This document shows, piece after piece, positions 25,497 to 35,073 of a DNA stretch of 64,000 nt. The position numbers and the translations under genes were made by a program. The stretch is taken from positions 3,470,001-3,534,000 of the forward strand of contig NZ_CP065359.1 in the NCBI RefSeq assembly GCF_019904295.1, written 5' to 3'. The notes beneath the pieces are model-generated. The model was not told where the DNA came from, made no database searches, and saw only the letters and a program-made list of their open reading frames with translations. This stretch comes from Ruegeria sp. SCSIO 43209 (GTDB lineage Bacteria > Pseudomonadota > Alphaproteobacteria > Rhodobacterales > Rhodobacteraceae). Every line of letters starts with the position of its first letter. Position 1 is the first letter of the stretch.

Positions 25497-26363
25497 ATGG
25501 ATTATCACAGCCCCGCCAGCTTTGCCGAGGCGTCGGCTCTGGCCGCAAATGCAACGGGCATCACTCGGTTTCTGGCAGGCGGCACCGATGTGCTGGTGCA
25601 GTTGCGCTCGGAATTGGTGACGCCCGATACGCTGATCGACATCAAGAAGATCGACGGCGTTAGCGAAATTACCCGCAATGCCGATGGCAGCTGGACGCTG
25701 GGCGTCGCCGCGACCGGCGCCGAGATGAGCGAGCACGCCGCGTTGGGCCGCGATTGGCCGGGTGTGGTCGAGGCGATGGACCTGATTGGATCGACTCAGG
25801 TACAGGGGCGTGCGACGCTGACCGGGAATCTGTGCAATGGCTCTCCGGCGGCGGATTCGGTGCCAGCGATGGTTGCGGCAGGCGTTACAGTCACCGTGAC
25901 GGGCCCGGACGGCACACGAGAGGTGGCGGTCGAAGACATCCCGACGGGACCCGGCAAGACCTCACTGGCCAAAGGCGAACTGATCTCGGCGGTCAACATT
26001 CCAGCGCGTGGCGACAACGCCGGTGACGCCTATCTGCGCTTTATCCCGCGCACCGAGATGGATATCGCGGTGGTTGGTGTGGGCGTAAACTTACGACTGG
26101 ATGGCGATACCATCACCGAGGCGCGCGTCTCACTGGGGGCTGTCGCACCAACCGTCTTGCTGGTTGAAGACTGCGCCAAAGCGCTGATTGGCAGCGCGTT
26201 GGATGACGCGGCGCTGGACGCGCTGGCTGCAGCGGCCTCGGCTGCCTGCAATCCCATCGATGACAAACGCGGCACTATTGCATTCCGCACCGAAGTTGCT
26301 GGCGTTCTGGCCAAGCGCGCCGCAAAAATCGCCTATGCCCGCGCAAAGGGAGAAGACGTATGA
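25497..26363 (+). CDS. Molybdenum hydroxylase FAD-binding (medium) subunit
   Basis: A 288-residue CoxM/XdhA-type flavin subunit. FLAGGTDVLVQLR and GNLCNGSPAADSVPAM are the two FAD-binding loops. It passes electrons from the 2Fe-2S subunit to the acceptor. The stop overlaps the next ATG (ATGA), giving the order FAD, Fe-S, Mo subunit (CoxMSL order). GAGG lies nine bases before the ATG. It begins 129 bases after the dehalogenase on the same strand and could be co-transcribed. Confidence 0.87.
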   Translation: MDYHSPASFAEASALAANATGITRFLAGGTDVLVQLRSELVTPDTLIDIKKIDGVSEITRNADGSWTLGVAATGAEMSEHAALGRDWPGVVEAMDLIGSTQVQGRATLTGNLCNGSPAADSVPAMVAAGVTVTVTGPDGTREVAVEDIPTGPGKTSLAKGELISAVNIPARGDNAGDAYLRFIPRTEMDIAVVGVGVNLRLDGDTITEARVSLGAVAPTVLLVEDCAKALIGSALDDAALDALAAAASAACNPIDDKRGTIAFRTEVAGVLAKRAAKIAYARAKGEDV

Positions 26364-26839
26364 GTAAGTTCCACGTATCCACCACCGTGAATGGGGACGC
26401 GGTCGAATACCTCTGCGACCCGCGCGAAACCCTGCTGGACTGTCTGCGCGACAAGCTGAACCTGACCGGCGCGAAAGAGGGCTGCGGCACCGGCGATTGC
26501 GGTGCTTGTTCGGTCAGCGTCGATGGCCGTTTGGTGTGTTCGTGCCTGATGCTGGGCGTCGAGGCTGAGGGCAAGCAGATCGAAACAGTTGAAGGGATCG
26601 CGGACGGCGACGTCCTGCATCCGCTGCAAAAGAAGATGATCGAGTATGCCGCCCTGCAATGCGGCATCTGTACCCCGGGCATTCTGGTGGCGGCCAAGTC
26701 GCTGCTGGAAAAGAACCCCAATCCCACCGAAGAGGAAACCCGGTACTGGCTGGCAGGCAATCTCTGCCGCTGCACCGGCTATGACAAAATCATTCGCGCC
26801 GTGATGGATACGGCGGCTGAGATGCGGGAGGCTTCGTAA
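26360..26839 (+). CDS. Molybdenum hydroxylase 2Fe-2S (small) subunit
   Basis: A 159-residue subunit with both 2Fe-2S clusters: plant-type GCGTGDCGACSVSVDG...CSC in the N-terminal half, and the family-specific CGICTPG ... CRCTGY in the helical C-terminal half. It shuttles electrons between the molybdopterin and FAD subunits. It overlaps both neighbours (ATGA and TAATG), as expected for a stoichiometric complex. Confidence 0.92.
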   Translation: MSKFHVSTTVNGDAVEYLCDPRETLLDCLRDKLNLTGAKEGCGTGDCGACSVSVDGRLVCSCLMLGVEAEGKQIETVEGIADGDVLHPLQKKMIEYAALQCGICTPGILVAAKSLLEKNPNPTEEETRYWLAGNLCRCTGYDKIIRAVMDTAAEMREAS

Positions 26840-29094
26840 TGGCACTGGACGATCGCAAATCTGACTTCACGTTTGTCGGCACCCGCCCTGACCGCCCTGA
26901 CGGTCTGGACAAGGTGACGGGCCGCGCCAAGTTCGGTGCGGATATCTCAGCCCCCGGCATGTTGCATGGCGCTATCCTGCGTTCACCCCATGCCCATGCG
27001 CGGATCGTCAAGATTGATGCTTCAAAGGCCGAGGCCCACAAAGACGTCAAAGCCGTTGTTACCCGCGCCGATTTCGCCGATGTCCCCTTCAAGCCGGGGC
27101 TGGAAGGCGAATTCTGGAACGTGCTGGAAAATGTCATGGCGGGCGAAAAGGCTCTGTATGACGGCCACGCGATTGCAGCAGTTGCAGCGACATCAGCCTT
27201 GGCGGCGCGCGATGCGCTGAAGCTGATCGAGGTTGAATATGAAGTTTTGCCCCACGTCACAGATGTGGACAAGGCGATGGCACCGGACGCGCCTGTCATC
27301 CGCGAAGGTGCGGCAGATTATTCGGTGCCTGAGGGGATGCACCCCAACGTGGTGCGCTATCACGAAAGCGGCCACGGAGATGTCGAAGCCGGATTTGCCG
27401 AGGCGGATCTGGTAATTGAGGACAGCTTCGTTACCGAGGCAACCCATCAGGGTTACATTGAACCTCATGCCTGCATGGGGTCTCTGGGTACTGACGGCAA
27501 AGGTGAGCTTTGGTGCACCACCCAGGGCCATTGGATCGCACAGAAAACCTGCGCGGCGTTGCTGGGCATCGAAACCTCACAACTGCGTGTGACCGCGTCT
27601 GAGATCGGCGGCGGCTTTGGTGGTAAGACCACTGTGTTCATCGAACCGGTTGCGTTGGCGCTCAGCCGCAAGGCCAACCGCCCCGTAAAGATCGTGATGA
27701 CCCGGTCCGAGGTGTTCCGTGCGACCGGCCCGACCTCATCGGCGTCGATGGACATCAAGATCGGCATGAAAAAGGACGGCACCATCACAGCAGCCGAAGG
27801 CATCTTCCGCCTGCAGGGTGGTGCCTTCCCGGGTGCACCCGGCGACATGACCGCCATGTGTGCCTTTGCGCCCTACAACCTGACCAACGTTCGCCAGGTC
27901 GGTTATGACGTGATGGCCAACCGCCCGAAACAGGCCGCCTATCGCGCGCCAGGCGCTCCGATGGGTGCGTTTGCGGTCGAATCCGTTCTGGATGAGCTGT
28001 GCAATCAACTCGGCCTCGACCCGGTGGATGTGCGCCTAAAAAACGCCGCGCATGAAGGCACCAAAGCCAGCTATGGCCCGACCTATGAGCGCATAGGTCT
28101 TGTCGAAACGCTTGAGGCCGCCAAGGCGCATCCGCATTACTCGGCCCCGTTGAAGCCGGGGCAAGGGCGCGGGATTTCCTGTGGGTTCTGGTTCAACCAT
28201 GGTGGTGAGACCTCGGTATCTCTGGCGCTGTCCGAGGACGGCTCGGCCCAAGTCATGGTCGGTACGCCGGATATCGGCGGATCACGCGCGTCAATGGCGC
28301 TAATGGCGGCCGAGGTTCTGGGCATTCCCTACGAGAACATTCGCGTCACCGTCGCCGATACGGCAACGCTGGGTTACAATGATGTGAGCCACGGCAGCCG
28401 CGTGACCTATGCCTCGGGTCTGGCGACAATCAAGGCGGCGCGCCACGCGGTCGAGCAGCTATGCGCCCGCGCAGCGTCCAGTTGGGGAATCCCGGTTGAT
28501 GCGGTGAAATGGGAGAACGGCTGTGCCGTGCCCTCAGGCCCCAATGCCGGTGACTTCGATCCGCGCCCGCTGGCCGATATCACCGCCCATATGGGCGCGA
28601 CCGGCGGCCCGATCTCGGGCCATTTCGAGGCCACGCCGGAAGGCGCGGGTGTATCCTTTGGCACCCATATCGTGGATGCCGAGGTCGACCCGGAAACCGG
28701 CAAGACCAGCATCACCCGCTACACGGTCATTCAGGACGCGGGCAAGGCGATCCACCCGACCTATGTCGAAGGCCAGTATCAGGGCGGAGCTGCGCAGGGC
28801 ATCGGCTGGGCGCTGAACGAGGAATATATCTATGGTGAGGATGGCCGCTTGCAGAACTCGATCTTCCTCGATTACCGCATCCCGGTCGCCAGCGATCTGC
28901 CGATGATCGACACGGTGATTGTCGAAGTGCCCAACCCCGGCCACCCGTTCGGTGTGCGTGGTGTGGGAGAGACCGGCATCGTGCCGCCCTTGGCCGCCAT
29001 CGCCAACGCGGTCTCCAACGCGGCCGGTGTACGCCTGAAGCAACTGCCAATGTCCCCGCCGCGCATTCTTGCCGCGCTCAAGGACAATGGTTGA
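26839..29094 (+). CDS. Molybdenum hydroxylase large (molybdopterin) subunit, xanthine oxidase family
   Basis: A 751-residue CoxL/XDH-family catalytic subunit. GGGFGGK, the active-site loop AYRAPGAP and the C-terminal GVGETG (base-catalyst Glu) are present. The loop is neither AYRCSFR (form I CO dehydrogenase) nor AYRGAGR, so this hydroxylates an organic substrate, perhaps an N-heterocycle, aldehyde or aromatic CoA ester. Together with the two upstream genes it forms an alpha-beta-gamma hydroxylase. The 3' end overlaps a MoaD-like gene. Confidence 0.88.
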   Translation: MALDDRKSDFTFVGTRPDRPDGLDKVTGRAKFGADISAPGMLHGAILRSPHAHARIVKIDASKAEAHKDVKAVVTRADFADVPFKPGLEGEFWNVLENVMAGEKALYDGHAIAAVAATSALAARDALKLIEVEYEVLPHVTDVDKAMAPDAPVIREGAADYSVPEGMHPNVVRYHESGHGDVEAGFAEADLVIEDSFVTEATHQGYIEPHACMGSLGTDGKGELWCTTQGHWIAQKTCAALLGIETSQLRVTASEIGGGFGGKTTVFIEPVALALSRKANRPVKIVMTRSEVFRATGPTSSASMDIKIGMKKDGTITAAEGIFRLQGGAFPGAPGDMTAMCAFAPYNLTNVRQVGYDVMANRPKQAAYRAPGAPMGAFAVESVLDELCNQLGLDPVDVRLKNAAHEGTKASYGPTYERIGLVETLEAAKAHPHYSAPLKPGQGRGISCGFWFNHGGETSVSLALSEDGSAQVMVGTPDIGGSRASMALMAAEVLGIPYENIRVTVADTATLGYNDVSHGSRVTYASGLATIKAARHAVEQLCARAASSWGIPVDAVKWENGCAVPSGPNAGDFDPRPLADITAHMGATGGPISGHFEATPEGAGVSFGTHIVDAEVDPETGKTSITRYTVIQDAGKAIHPTYVEGQYQGGAAQGIGWALNEEYIYGEDGRLQNSIFLDYRIPVASDLPMIDTVIVEVPNPGHPFGVRGVGETGIVPPLAAIANAVSNAAGVRLKQLPMSPPRILAALKDNG

Positions 29095-29332
29095 GGTCCA
29101 CCTCTGGTCTAGCCTCCGGTCTTTGACCGGGGGTCGCGAGGTGGTCGAGGTTGAGGCCGCCACCACGGGCGAATTGCTGCAGGAACTGGTGCGTATACAT
29201 CCCCGGCTGCAGGCACCGATCGATGCGGGGGTCTCGGTGGCGTTGGACGGGCGCATCATCGCGACCGGACTGTCCGAGCCGATTCCGGAAGGTGCCGAAG
29301 TTTATTTAATGCAGCGTCTCAGGGGCGGTTGA
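29087..29332 (+). CDS. MoaD/ThiS-like ubiquitin-fold protein
   Basis: An 81-residue beta-grasp protein starting MVEVHLWSSLRSLTGG and ending in the characteristic exposed double glycine RLRGG. MoaD proteins carry sulfur as a C-terminal thiocarboxylate for molybdopterin formation. This one starts inside the 3' end of the molybdenum hydroxylase large subunit (8-base overlap), so it is made with that enzyme. It may supply sulfur for its cofactor; no MoaE partner is nearby. Confidence 0.8.
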   Translation: MVEVHLWSSLRSLTGGREVVEVEAATTGELLQELVRIHPRLQAPIDAGVSVALDGRIIATGLSEPIPEGAEVYLMQRLRGG

Positions 29333-29360
29333 AGGCGAAAGGTCTAGTTGGGCCCCGCCG

Positions 29361-30233
29361 TCACGCGAAATCACGGGACAGGATGAACGCGCAACACTGC
29401 TCGGTCAGATCTTGGAAGCGCGAACGCTCGCGGACATAGAGATACACTTGCCTTTTGTCGTGAAGGTCCGTGATCGGGCGGTAAGACACCGCCTCCGGCA
29501 AGAATTCGGCAACGGTTTGAGGAAGCACTGTGATCCACTCGCCCGATCGCACCAGCGTGATCAATGAATGCGTGTTGTGAATTGTGATCTCGGCGTTTTT
29601 GATTGCCGTATGGAAAGCCGGCGTTTGAATCAGATCGCACAACGTGTTTCGGACAAAGGGTGCGCTGGCGATGTCGGGGATATTCAGCGGTTCTGCGCGT
29701 GTGATCAGAGGATGATCCGAGGCCGCGACCAATCCAAAGGAGTCCTGAAATAGTGGAATGGTTTGGATGCCGTTCAGGGCGTGATACCCGGATGCGATTC
29801 CGATATCTGCCTGATCCTGAGCGATGGCATCCAACACCTGCTGCGTGTCGGTGTCGCGCAGCTCGATCTTCACCCCGGGGGATTCGCTGCTCATGTGGTG
29901 CAATAGTGGTGGAAAGATCAACGCGCCAACCGACGGGACGGATACGATCCGGATCAATCCCTGTTCAGCCAGCGCGGCGGCCTCGATATTCTGGACGGTC
30001 TGATCGAATTGGCGCACTTGCCGCAAGCCCAGATCGAGTACCTGCTCACCCAGCGGGGAAAGCTGGTTCTTGCGCTCGCCTTCGAACAGCTTTTTGCCCA
30101 GATGGTCTTCGAGCTGCTTCAATGTCATCGAGACGGCTGATTGCGTTCGACCAAGGCGGTCGGCGGCCTCGGACAGGTTCCCGGTCTGGGCCACCGTGCA
30201 AAAGCAACGCAGCATCTCAATCTTGATTGCCAA
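29361..30233 (-). CDS. LysR-family regulator of the aldehyde dehydrogenase/BCCT operon
   Basis: A 290-residue LysR protein: HTH with GNLSEAADRLGRTQSAVSMTL, linker FEGERKNQLSPLGEQVL, then the effector domain. It is divergent from the catabolic operon starting at 30333 with a 99-base gap that holds AT-rich, repeat-like TTGAAG/TTTAAG/TTTGAG blocks (30246-30270). It most likely controls that operon. Convergent with the MoaD-like gene. Confidence 0.85.
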   Translation of the reverse strand: MAIKIEMLRCFCTVAQTGNLSEAADRLGRTQSAVSMTLKQLEDHLGKKLFEGERKNQLSPLGEQVLDLGLRQVRQFDQTVQNIEAAALAEQGLIRIVSVPSVGALIFPPLLHHMSSESPGVKIELRDTDTQQVLDAIAQDQADIGIASGYHALNGIQTIPLFQDSFGLVAASDHPLITRAEPLNIPDIASAPFVRNTLCDLIQTPAFHTAIKNAEITIHNTHSLITLVRSGEWITVLPQTVAEFLPEAVSYRPITDLHDKRQVYLYVRERSRFQDLTEQCCAFILSRDFA

Positions 30234-30332
30234 CTTCAGGTTCCTTGAAGTTTGTTTAAGTTATTTGAGTTTGACTGATGTGCATCGGAAAATCCATCCT
30301 GTGACAAACGAATTCTGACTCTGGGGCGCATT

Positions 30333-31775
30333 GTGACCAAACTGAACCTGATCGCTGGCGAATGGCTGGCAGGCGAAAGCGAAATCGAAAACCGCAACCC
30401 TTCTGATTTGACTGACCTGGTTGGTATGTTCGCGCAAGCCAGCAGCGACCAACTCGAAGCGACGCTGGATCAGGCGCGTGTCGCGCAAGCTGAATGGGCT
30501 GCCTATGGGCTGGAACGTAAGCAGGCCGTTCTGAACGCCATCGGTAACGAGCTGATGACCCGCGCCGAGGAACTGGGCACGTTGCTCAGCCGGGAAGAGG
30601 GCAAACCGCTGGCCGAGGGTAAGGGTGAGGTCTATCGAGCGGGTCAGTTCTTTACCTACTACGCCGCTGAATGTCTTCGTCAGATTGGGGAAAACGCCGA
30701 CTCCGTTCGACCCGATATCGAGATTGACGTGCGCCGCGAAGCGGTGGGTGTTGTCGCCATTATCAGCCCGTGGAACTTTCCCACCGCGACCGCTTCGTGG
30801 AAGATTGCGCCCGCGCTGTGCTATGGCAACGCTGTGGTGTGGAAACCGGCGAACATCACCCCGGCCTCGGCCGTGGCACTGACCGAAATCATCGAACGGC
30901 AGGACATTCCCAAAGGTCTGTTCAGCCTCGTTATGGGCTCAGGCCGCAGCATCGGGCAGCGTTTGGTCGAAAGTCCTAAGGTCAACGCGATCTCTTTCAC
31001 CGGCTCGGTTCCAGTAGGCAAGGGCATCGCGGCGGCGGCGATCCAGAACCTGACCAAAGTTCAGATGGAGATGGGGTCCAAGAACGCGCTGGCCGTGATG
31101 GACGACGCGGATTTGGATCTTGCGGTTTCGCTGGCATTGGGCGGCGCATTCGGCGGCACCGGTCAGAAATGCACCGCCTCGTCGCGGCTGGTGGTGCATG
31201 CAGGCATCCATGATGCTTTTGTCGAGAAACTCGTCGCAGGCGCGCAGGCGATGAAAGTTGGCCACGCGCTGGAAGAAGGTGTTCAGATGGGCCCCGTCGT
31301 AAGCCAGCAGCAACTAGGCGAGAACCTCGCCTATGTCGATCTAGGTAAATCTGAAGGGGCCGAACTGGCCTGCGGTGGACAGCGCCTAGAGATGCCGCAT
31401 GAGGGCTTCTACATGTCGCCGGGCGTGTTCCTGAACACCACCAACGACATGCGCATAAACCGCGAGGAAATGTTCGCGCCGCTGACCAGCGTGATCAAGG
31501 TCGGCAGCTATGACGAGGCGCTGAGTGTGGTGAACGACACCAATTTCGGCCTGACCTCGGGCATCGTGACTAAATCGCTGGCCCGTGCCACCCATTTCCG
31601 CCGCAATGCGCGAACTGGTGTGGTGACGGTGAATTTGCCTACAGCAGGCACCGATTATCACGTACCCTTTGGCGGTCGCGGCGACAGCTCGTACGGGCCG
31701 CGCGAACAAGGCAAAGCAGCGGCAGAGTTCTATACCACCGTCAAGACCGCCTATATCAGCGCAGGCCCCGTCTGA
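30333..31775 (+). CDS. NAD(P)-dependent aldehyde dehydrogenase (KGSADH-like)
   Basis: A 480-residue ALDH with GTG start. The oxyanion/active-site residues are intact: ISPWNFP, the general base in MEMGSKN, and the nucleophile in GGTGQKCTASSR. The sequence (EEGKPLAEGKGEVYRAGQFF, VTVNLPTAGTDYHVPFGG) is of the alpha-ketoglutarate semialdehyde / succinate semialdehyde branch. It is the first gene of a tightly coupled operon; the next gene starts at its last base. Substrate is inferred only at branch level. Confidence 0.85.
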   Translation: MTKLNLIAGEWLAGESEIENRNPSDLTDLVGMFAQASSDQLEATLDQARVAQAEWAAYGLERKQAVLNAIGNELMTRAEELGTLLSREEGKPLAEGKGEVYRAGQFFTYYAAECLRQIGENADSVRPDIEIDVRREAVGVVAIISPWNFPTATASWKIAPALCYGNAVVWKPANITPASAVALTEIIERQDIPKGLFSLVMGSGRSIGQRLVESPKVNAISFTGSVPVGKGIAAAAIQNLTKVQMEMGSKNALAVMDDADLDLAVSLALGGAFGGTGQKCTASSRLVVHAGIHDAFVEKLVAGAQAMKVGHALEEGVQMGPVVSQQQLGENLAYVDLGKSEGAELACGGQRLEMPHEGFYMSPGVFLNTTNDMRINREEMFAPLTSVIKVGSYDEALSVVNDTNFGLTSGIVTKSLARATHFRRNARTGVVTVNLPTAGTDYHVPFGGRGDSSYGPREQGKAAAEFYTTVKTAYISAGPV

Positions 31776-32752
31776 TGCGTATCGACGCGCTGCAATATGC
31801 CAACTGGTCGGAGAAGATTTTCCGCCAACTGCGCGAAGGCGGCGTGGATGCGATCCACGTCACCATCGCTTATCATGAGAATTTCCGCGAAACCGTTCTG
31901 AACTTTGAAAAGTGGAATCGCTGGTTCGAGCAATACCCGGACCTGATCATGAAAGGCCGTTGGGCCAGCGACATCGACATCGCGCGCGAAACGGGGCGGA
32001 CGGCTGTGTTCTTCGGGTTTCAGAACCCATCCCCGATCGAAGACGATATCGGTCTGGTTGAGGTTCTGCATGATCTGGGCGCCCGCTTCATGCAGCTGAC
32101 CTATAACAACCAGTCGCTGCTGGCGACCGGCTGTTATGAGGCCGAAGACACCGGCATCACCCGCATGGGCAAGCAGGTGATCAAAGAGATGAACCGCGTG
32201 GGCCTTGTTGTCGATATGAGCCATTCGGCGGATCGGTCGACCATCGAAGCGGCGGAATTGTCCGAGCGCCCCATTGCCATCACCCATGCCAATCCGCACG
32301 AATGGTCACCTGCTTTGCGCAACAAGCGCGATGCGGTGATCCGGGCGGTGACGGAAAATGGTGGGATGCTGGGCTTTTCGGTCTATCCTCATCACCTCAA
32401 GGACAAGTCCGACTGCACGTTGGAGAGTTTCTGTGAGATGATCGCCCGAACGGCTGAGAAATACGGTGCCCAGCATCTGGGGATTGGCACCGACCTGTGT
32501 CAAGATCAGCCCGACAGTGTGGTTGAATGGATGCGCGTGGGGCGCTGGACAAAACAGATCGACTATGGCGAGGGTTCGGCCTCGGCCCCCGGTTTCCCGC
32601 CCATGCCGGGCTGGTTTCGGGACAATCGCGACTTCGGCAACATCGAGTCCGGCTTGCGCGCCACTGGCATGAACTCCGACGAGGTCGCGGGGATCATGGG
32701 CGGCAACTGGTACCGCTTCTTTGCCGATAATTTTAGGCCACAAGGCATATGA
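31775..32752 (+). CDS. M19 (membrane dipeptidase)-fold protein with altered metal site
   Basis: A 325-residue protein of the renal dipeptidase amidohydrolase family: VVDMSHSADRSTIEAA, AITHANPHEWSP and the HLGIGTDL motif are conserved. The N-terminal zinc motif H-x-D, normally in a DGHNDL-like sequence, is absent (RIDALQYANW). The bridging Glu region reads FFGFQNPSPIEDD, with Gln where Glu is expected. So it may hold one metal or none, and may not be a peptidase. It begins at the last base of the aldehyde dehydrogenase and overlaps the next gene (ATGATG). Confidence 0.82.
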   Translation: MRIDALQYANWSEKIFRQLREGGVDAIHVTIAYHENFRETVLNFEKWNRWFEQYPDLIMKGRWASDIDIARETGRTAVFFGFQNPSPIEDDIGLVEVLHDLGARFMQLTYNNQSLLATGCYEAEDTGITRMGKQVIKEMNRVGLVVDMSHSADRSTIEAAELSERPIAITHANPHEWSPALRNKRDAVIRAVTENGGMLGFSVYPHHLKDKSDCTLESFCEMIARTAEKYGAQHLGIGTDLCQDQPDSVVEWMRVGRWTKQIDYGEGSASAPGFPPMPGWFRDNRDFGNIESGLRATGMNSDEVAGIMGGNWYRFFADNFRPQGI

Positions 32753-34434
32753 TGGACCAAAGCCCGCATATCGCACGCCGCGACCCGGCCACTGTGATGC
32801 GCCTGTCCCGTCTAGGATCGTTGCATCAATGCCGTCTTAGTTTCATGCGGCAATTGACCCGTCGGATGGCTGCCGAAAACTGGACGTTCACCCGCCCAGT
32901 CTTCCAGATTGATGAAAAGGGCGTCGGTCACGCGGTCTACACTGCACAAGGTCCGAAACGCGCTTATTCGTTGGTGGCGTTTGCCCATGATCTGCCACCC
33001 GAGCAACGCTCGGATCGTGTGATCGCCGAGGCATGGGACGCGACCTTTGCGTTGTTTGACGGAATTCCTGACCCGGAAGACATTGAGCGGCTTTCGCAAA
33101 ACGTACCTCTGCAAGAGGCCGGGCGTGTAAGCGAAAGCGAGCTGTCCTTGTCACGGGCCAACCGCTCGGTGCGTCTGTGGGCACATGTCGTGGATCGTCT
33201 TGCCACCGGTCAGCAGCCCGACCTCGAACAGATTTACAAGGTCGGTTACCTGATGCGGACAACCGCCGTGTATGGCTCGGGCAAGTTCGGCGCGGCAGAT
33301 CGTGAGAGGATTGCAGACCGAGACGAAGTCAGCGCGCCATTTCAGGCCGAGATGCTTTCGGTCTACCTGACGCGGACCTTCGTGCGCGATCTGGTGCAAC
33401 ATATGGCCCGCACCAAGGGTGGCGACCAGACCGCAGAGTTGAACCCGGAAATCGCGCGTTGGCTGGGTATAGGCAATTCGACCGGGCTAGGTATGGCGCC
33501 TTTCATCGTCAATCACCCGATCCTGTTCAACAACTGGATCATGGTCCGGGAAGAGGCGATCTCGCGGGTTCGGTCCATTGAGACCGCAACAGAGGCAGAA
33601 GCGGCCAATTTTCGCAACATCTTCGCCAGTAGCAAATTGTCGATCTCGTGGTGGAAGTCCGAACATCCAATCCAGATCGAAAAGCTTGCGGCGCTGAATG
33701 CTGACTTGTGCGCAATATCGGACTATCTCGACAAGACCGATCTGACGGGCAATCAGCCGTGGGACCGCTTGATATTGTGGTCTCAGGCTACGCTCAGCGA
33801 AGAAGGGCAGGAGTTGTTGGCCTCGCTGATCCTTGAACCCTACGGTGAACTGGTCGATGGGCTGACCAGCTGTATGGCAGACAGCAACGGTGCGGCGCAT
33901 GTGATTGATGGCACGATGACCGTTGGCGCGGTGCGCGACCTGATCCGCGCCAGCTTTGGCTGGGCAATGGATCTGGACTGGAACACGCCCGAACACTGCG
34001 CGCGCGCTTGGTATGTGTCCGAGGAAAAGCTCGAGCCCCGGCTGGGTGAGCGGTTTGACGAACCGATTGCAGACTACGAACAGCCGCTAGCCCCGGCGCG
34101 CGACGCGGCTCTGGCCGAAAGCGCGCTTTCGGAATGGGCGGATGGTGCACCCATCGCCGAGTTCCTACTTGAACACCCTGAACACCGCCACACGATCCGT
34201 CGCGCGCAAATGAGCCGCGTAGCGCCTTACGGCGAAATTCGCGACAACACGATCAGCGCGGATGTTCTGCCGATCGACATGCTGCGTGCCAAACTCTCGT
34301 TCTTTGGTGCCACGCATTTCGATCCTCGTTCAGACCGCTGGGTACGTATCTGCATGTATGCTGGCGCGCCTTATCCCGAAGAGTTAAGCAGCAAGACTGC
34401 CGATCTGTGGGTCTATCCGGAGCTTGGACCGTGA
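32749..34434 (+). CDS. Uncharacterised 561-residue soluble protein
   Basis: I do not recognise a family. The protein is hydrophilic, without signal peptide or membrane segments, rich in Trp and charged residues. Distinct stretches are RLGSLHQCRLSFMRQLTRRM near the N terminus, WLGIGNSTGLGMAPF in the middle and SFGWAMDLDWN further on. It overlaps the M19-like gene at its start and the DUF3726 gene at its stop, so all three are made together. By context it is an enzyme or subunit of the pathway fed by the aldehyde dehydrogenase and BCCT transporter. An alternative ATG lies one codon later. Confidence 0.75.
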   Translation: MMDQSPHIARRDPATVMRLSRLGSLHQCRLSFMRQLTRRMAAENWTFTRPVFQIDEKGVGHAVYTAQGPKRAYSLVAFAHDLPPEQRSDRVIAEAWDATFALFDGIPDPEDIERLSQNVPLQEAGRVSESELSLSRANRSVRLWAHVVDRLATGQQPDLEQIYKVGYLMRTTAVYGSGKFGAADRERIADRDEVSAPFQAEMLSVYLTRTFVRDLVQHMARTKGGDQTAELNPEIARWLGIGNSTGLGMAPFIVNHPILFNNWIMVREEAISRVRSIETATEAEAANFRNIFASSKLSISWWKSEHPIQIEKLAALNADLCAISDYLDKTDLTGNQPWDRLILWSQATLSEEGQELLASLILEPYGELVDGLTSCMADSNGAAHVIDGTMTVGAVRDLIRASFGWAMDLDWNTPEHCARAWYVSEEKLEPRLGERFDEPIADYEQPLAPARDAALAESALSEWADGAPIAEFLLEHPEHRHTIRRAQMSRVAPYGEIRDNTISADVLPIDMLRAKLSFFGATHFDPRSDRWVRICMYAGAPYPEELSSKTADLWVYPELGP

Positions 34435-35060
34435 ACGTATCGCTGAATGAGGTCGAAGCCACGGCCAAACGCGCCGCGCGCGGAGCCGGATACCCCTGGG
34501 GACTGGCGGAAGAGGTCGGCAAAGCCACACGTTGGCTATGCGCACACGGGATTGATGGCACGAATTCCCTTGCGCAATTGTTGGAGCAAGGTCTGGCAGC
34601 CTCACTCAAGAATCACCGCCCGGTTGAGATGCAGTCGGCTTGGGCGGGGCAAGGCGTGCTTTGCCCGATCATCACGGGCGCTTTGCTGTCTGATCGGTCT
34701 GACCTGCTGCACGCAGGTCCCATACGTATCCAGAAGCTCGCAGTACCTGTTTTTCTGCTGCCCTTCGTAGCCTCGGCGGCACGCGCCCAGAATATCGTGA
34801 TCACGCATACGTGCGATCTGTTCAGGGCCGCAACGGATGGCGATCGTCTGGAGGCGGGGCAGGATTGGCCATCGTTTTCTGATCACACCCAGATCACGCT
34901 GGGCGGCCAACTTACCACCCCTCGACCGCACGTGACCCGCGCAACCCCGGACCCGGCTTGCTGGGACACCCTCAACCGATTTGCCCATCGCACCTACGCG
35001 CCTGCTACCGAAGAATCCCGACTGTTGGGTGCTGGCGCTGGCCTGTCCGACAATGACTGA
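34431..35060 (+). CDS. DUF3726-family protein
   Basis: A 209-residue protein starting at a GTG that overlaps the upstream stop (GTGA). SLNEVEATAKRAARGAGYPWGLAEEVGKA is the conserved N terminus of DUF3726 as I recall it. There is no signal peptide; a short hydrophobic stretch (VPVFLLPFVASAAR) is probably buried. No catalytic motif is visible. Coupling to the 561-residue protein suggests they work as a pair. Confidence 0.7.
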   Translation: MNVSLNEVEATAKRAARGAGYPWGLAEEVGKATRWLCAHGIDGTNSLAQLLEQGLAASLKNHRPVEMQSAWAGQGVLCPIITGALLSDRSDLLHAGPIRIQKLAVPVFLLPFVASAARAQNIVITHTCDLFRAATDGDRLEAGQDWPSFSDHTQITLGGQLTTPRPHVTRATPDPACWDTLNRFAHRTYAPATEESRLLGAGAGLSDND

Positions 35061-35073
35061 ATGAGAGAGCGAC

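Noticed and set aside
26839..29094. CO dehydrogenase large subunit
   Set aside because: The active-site loop reads AYRAPGAP, not AYRCSFR or AYRGAGR.
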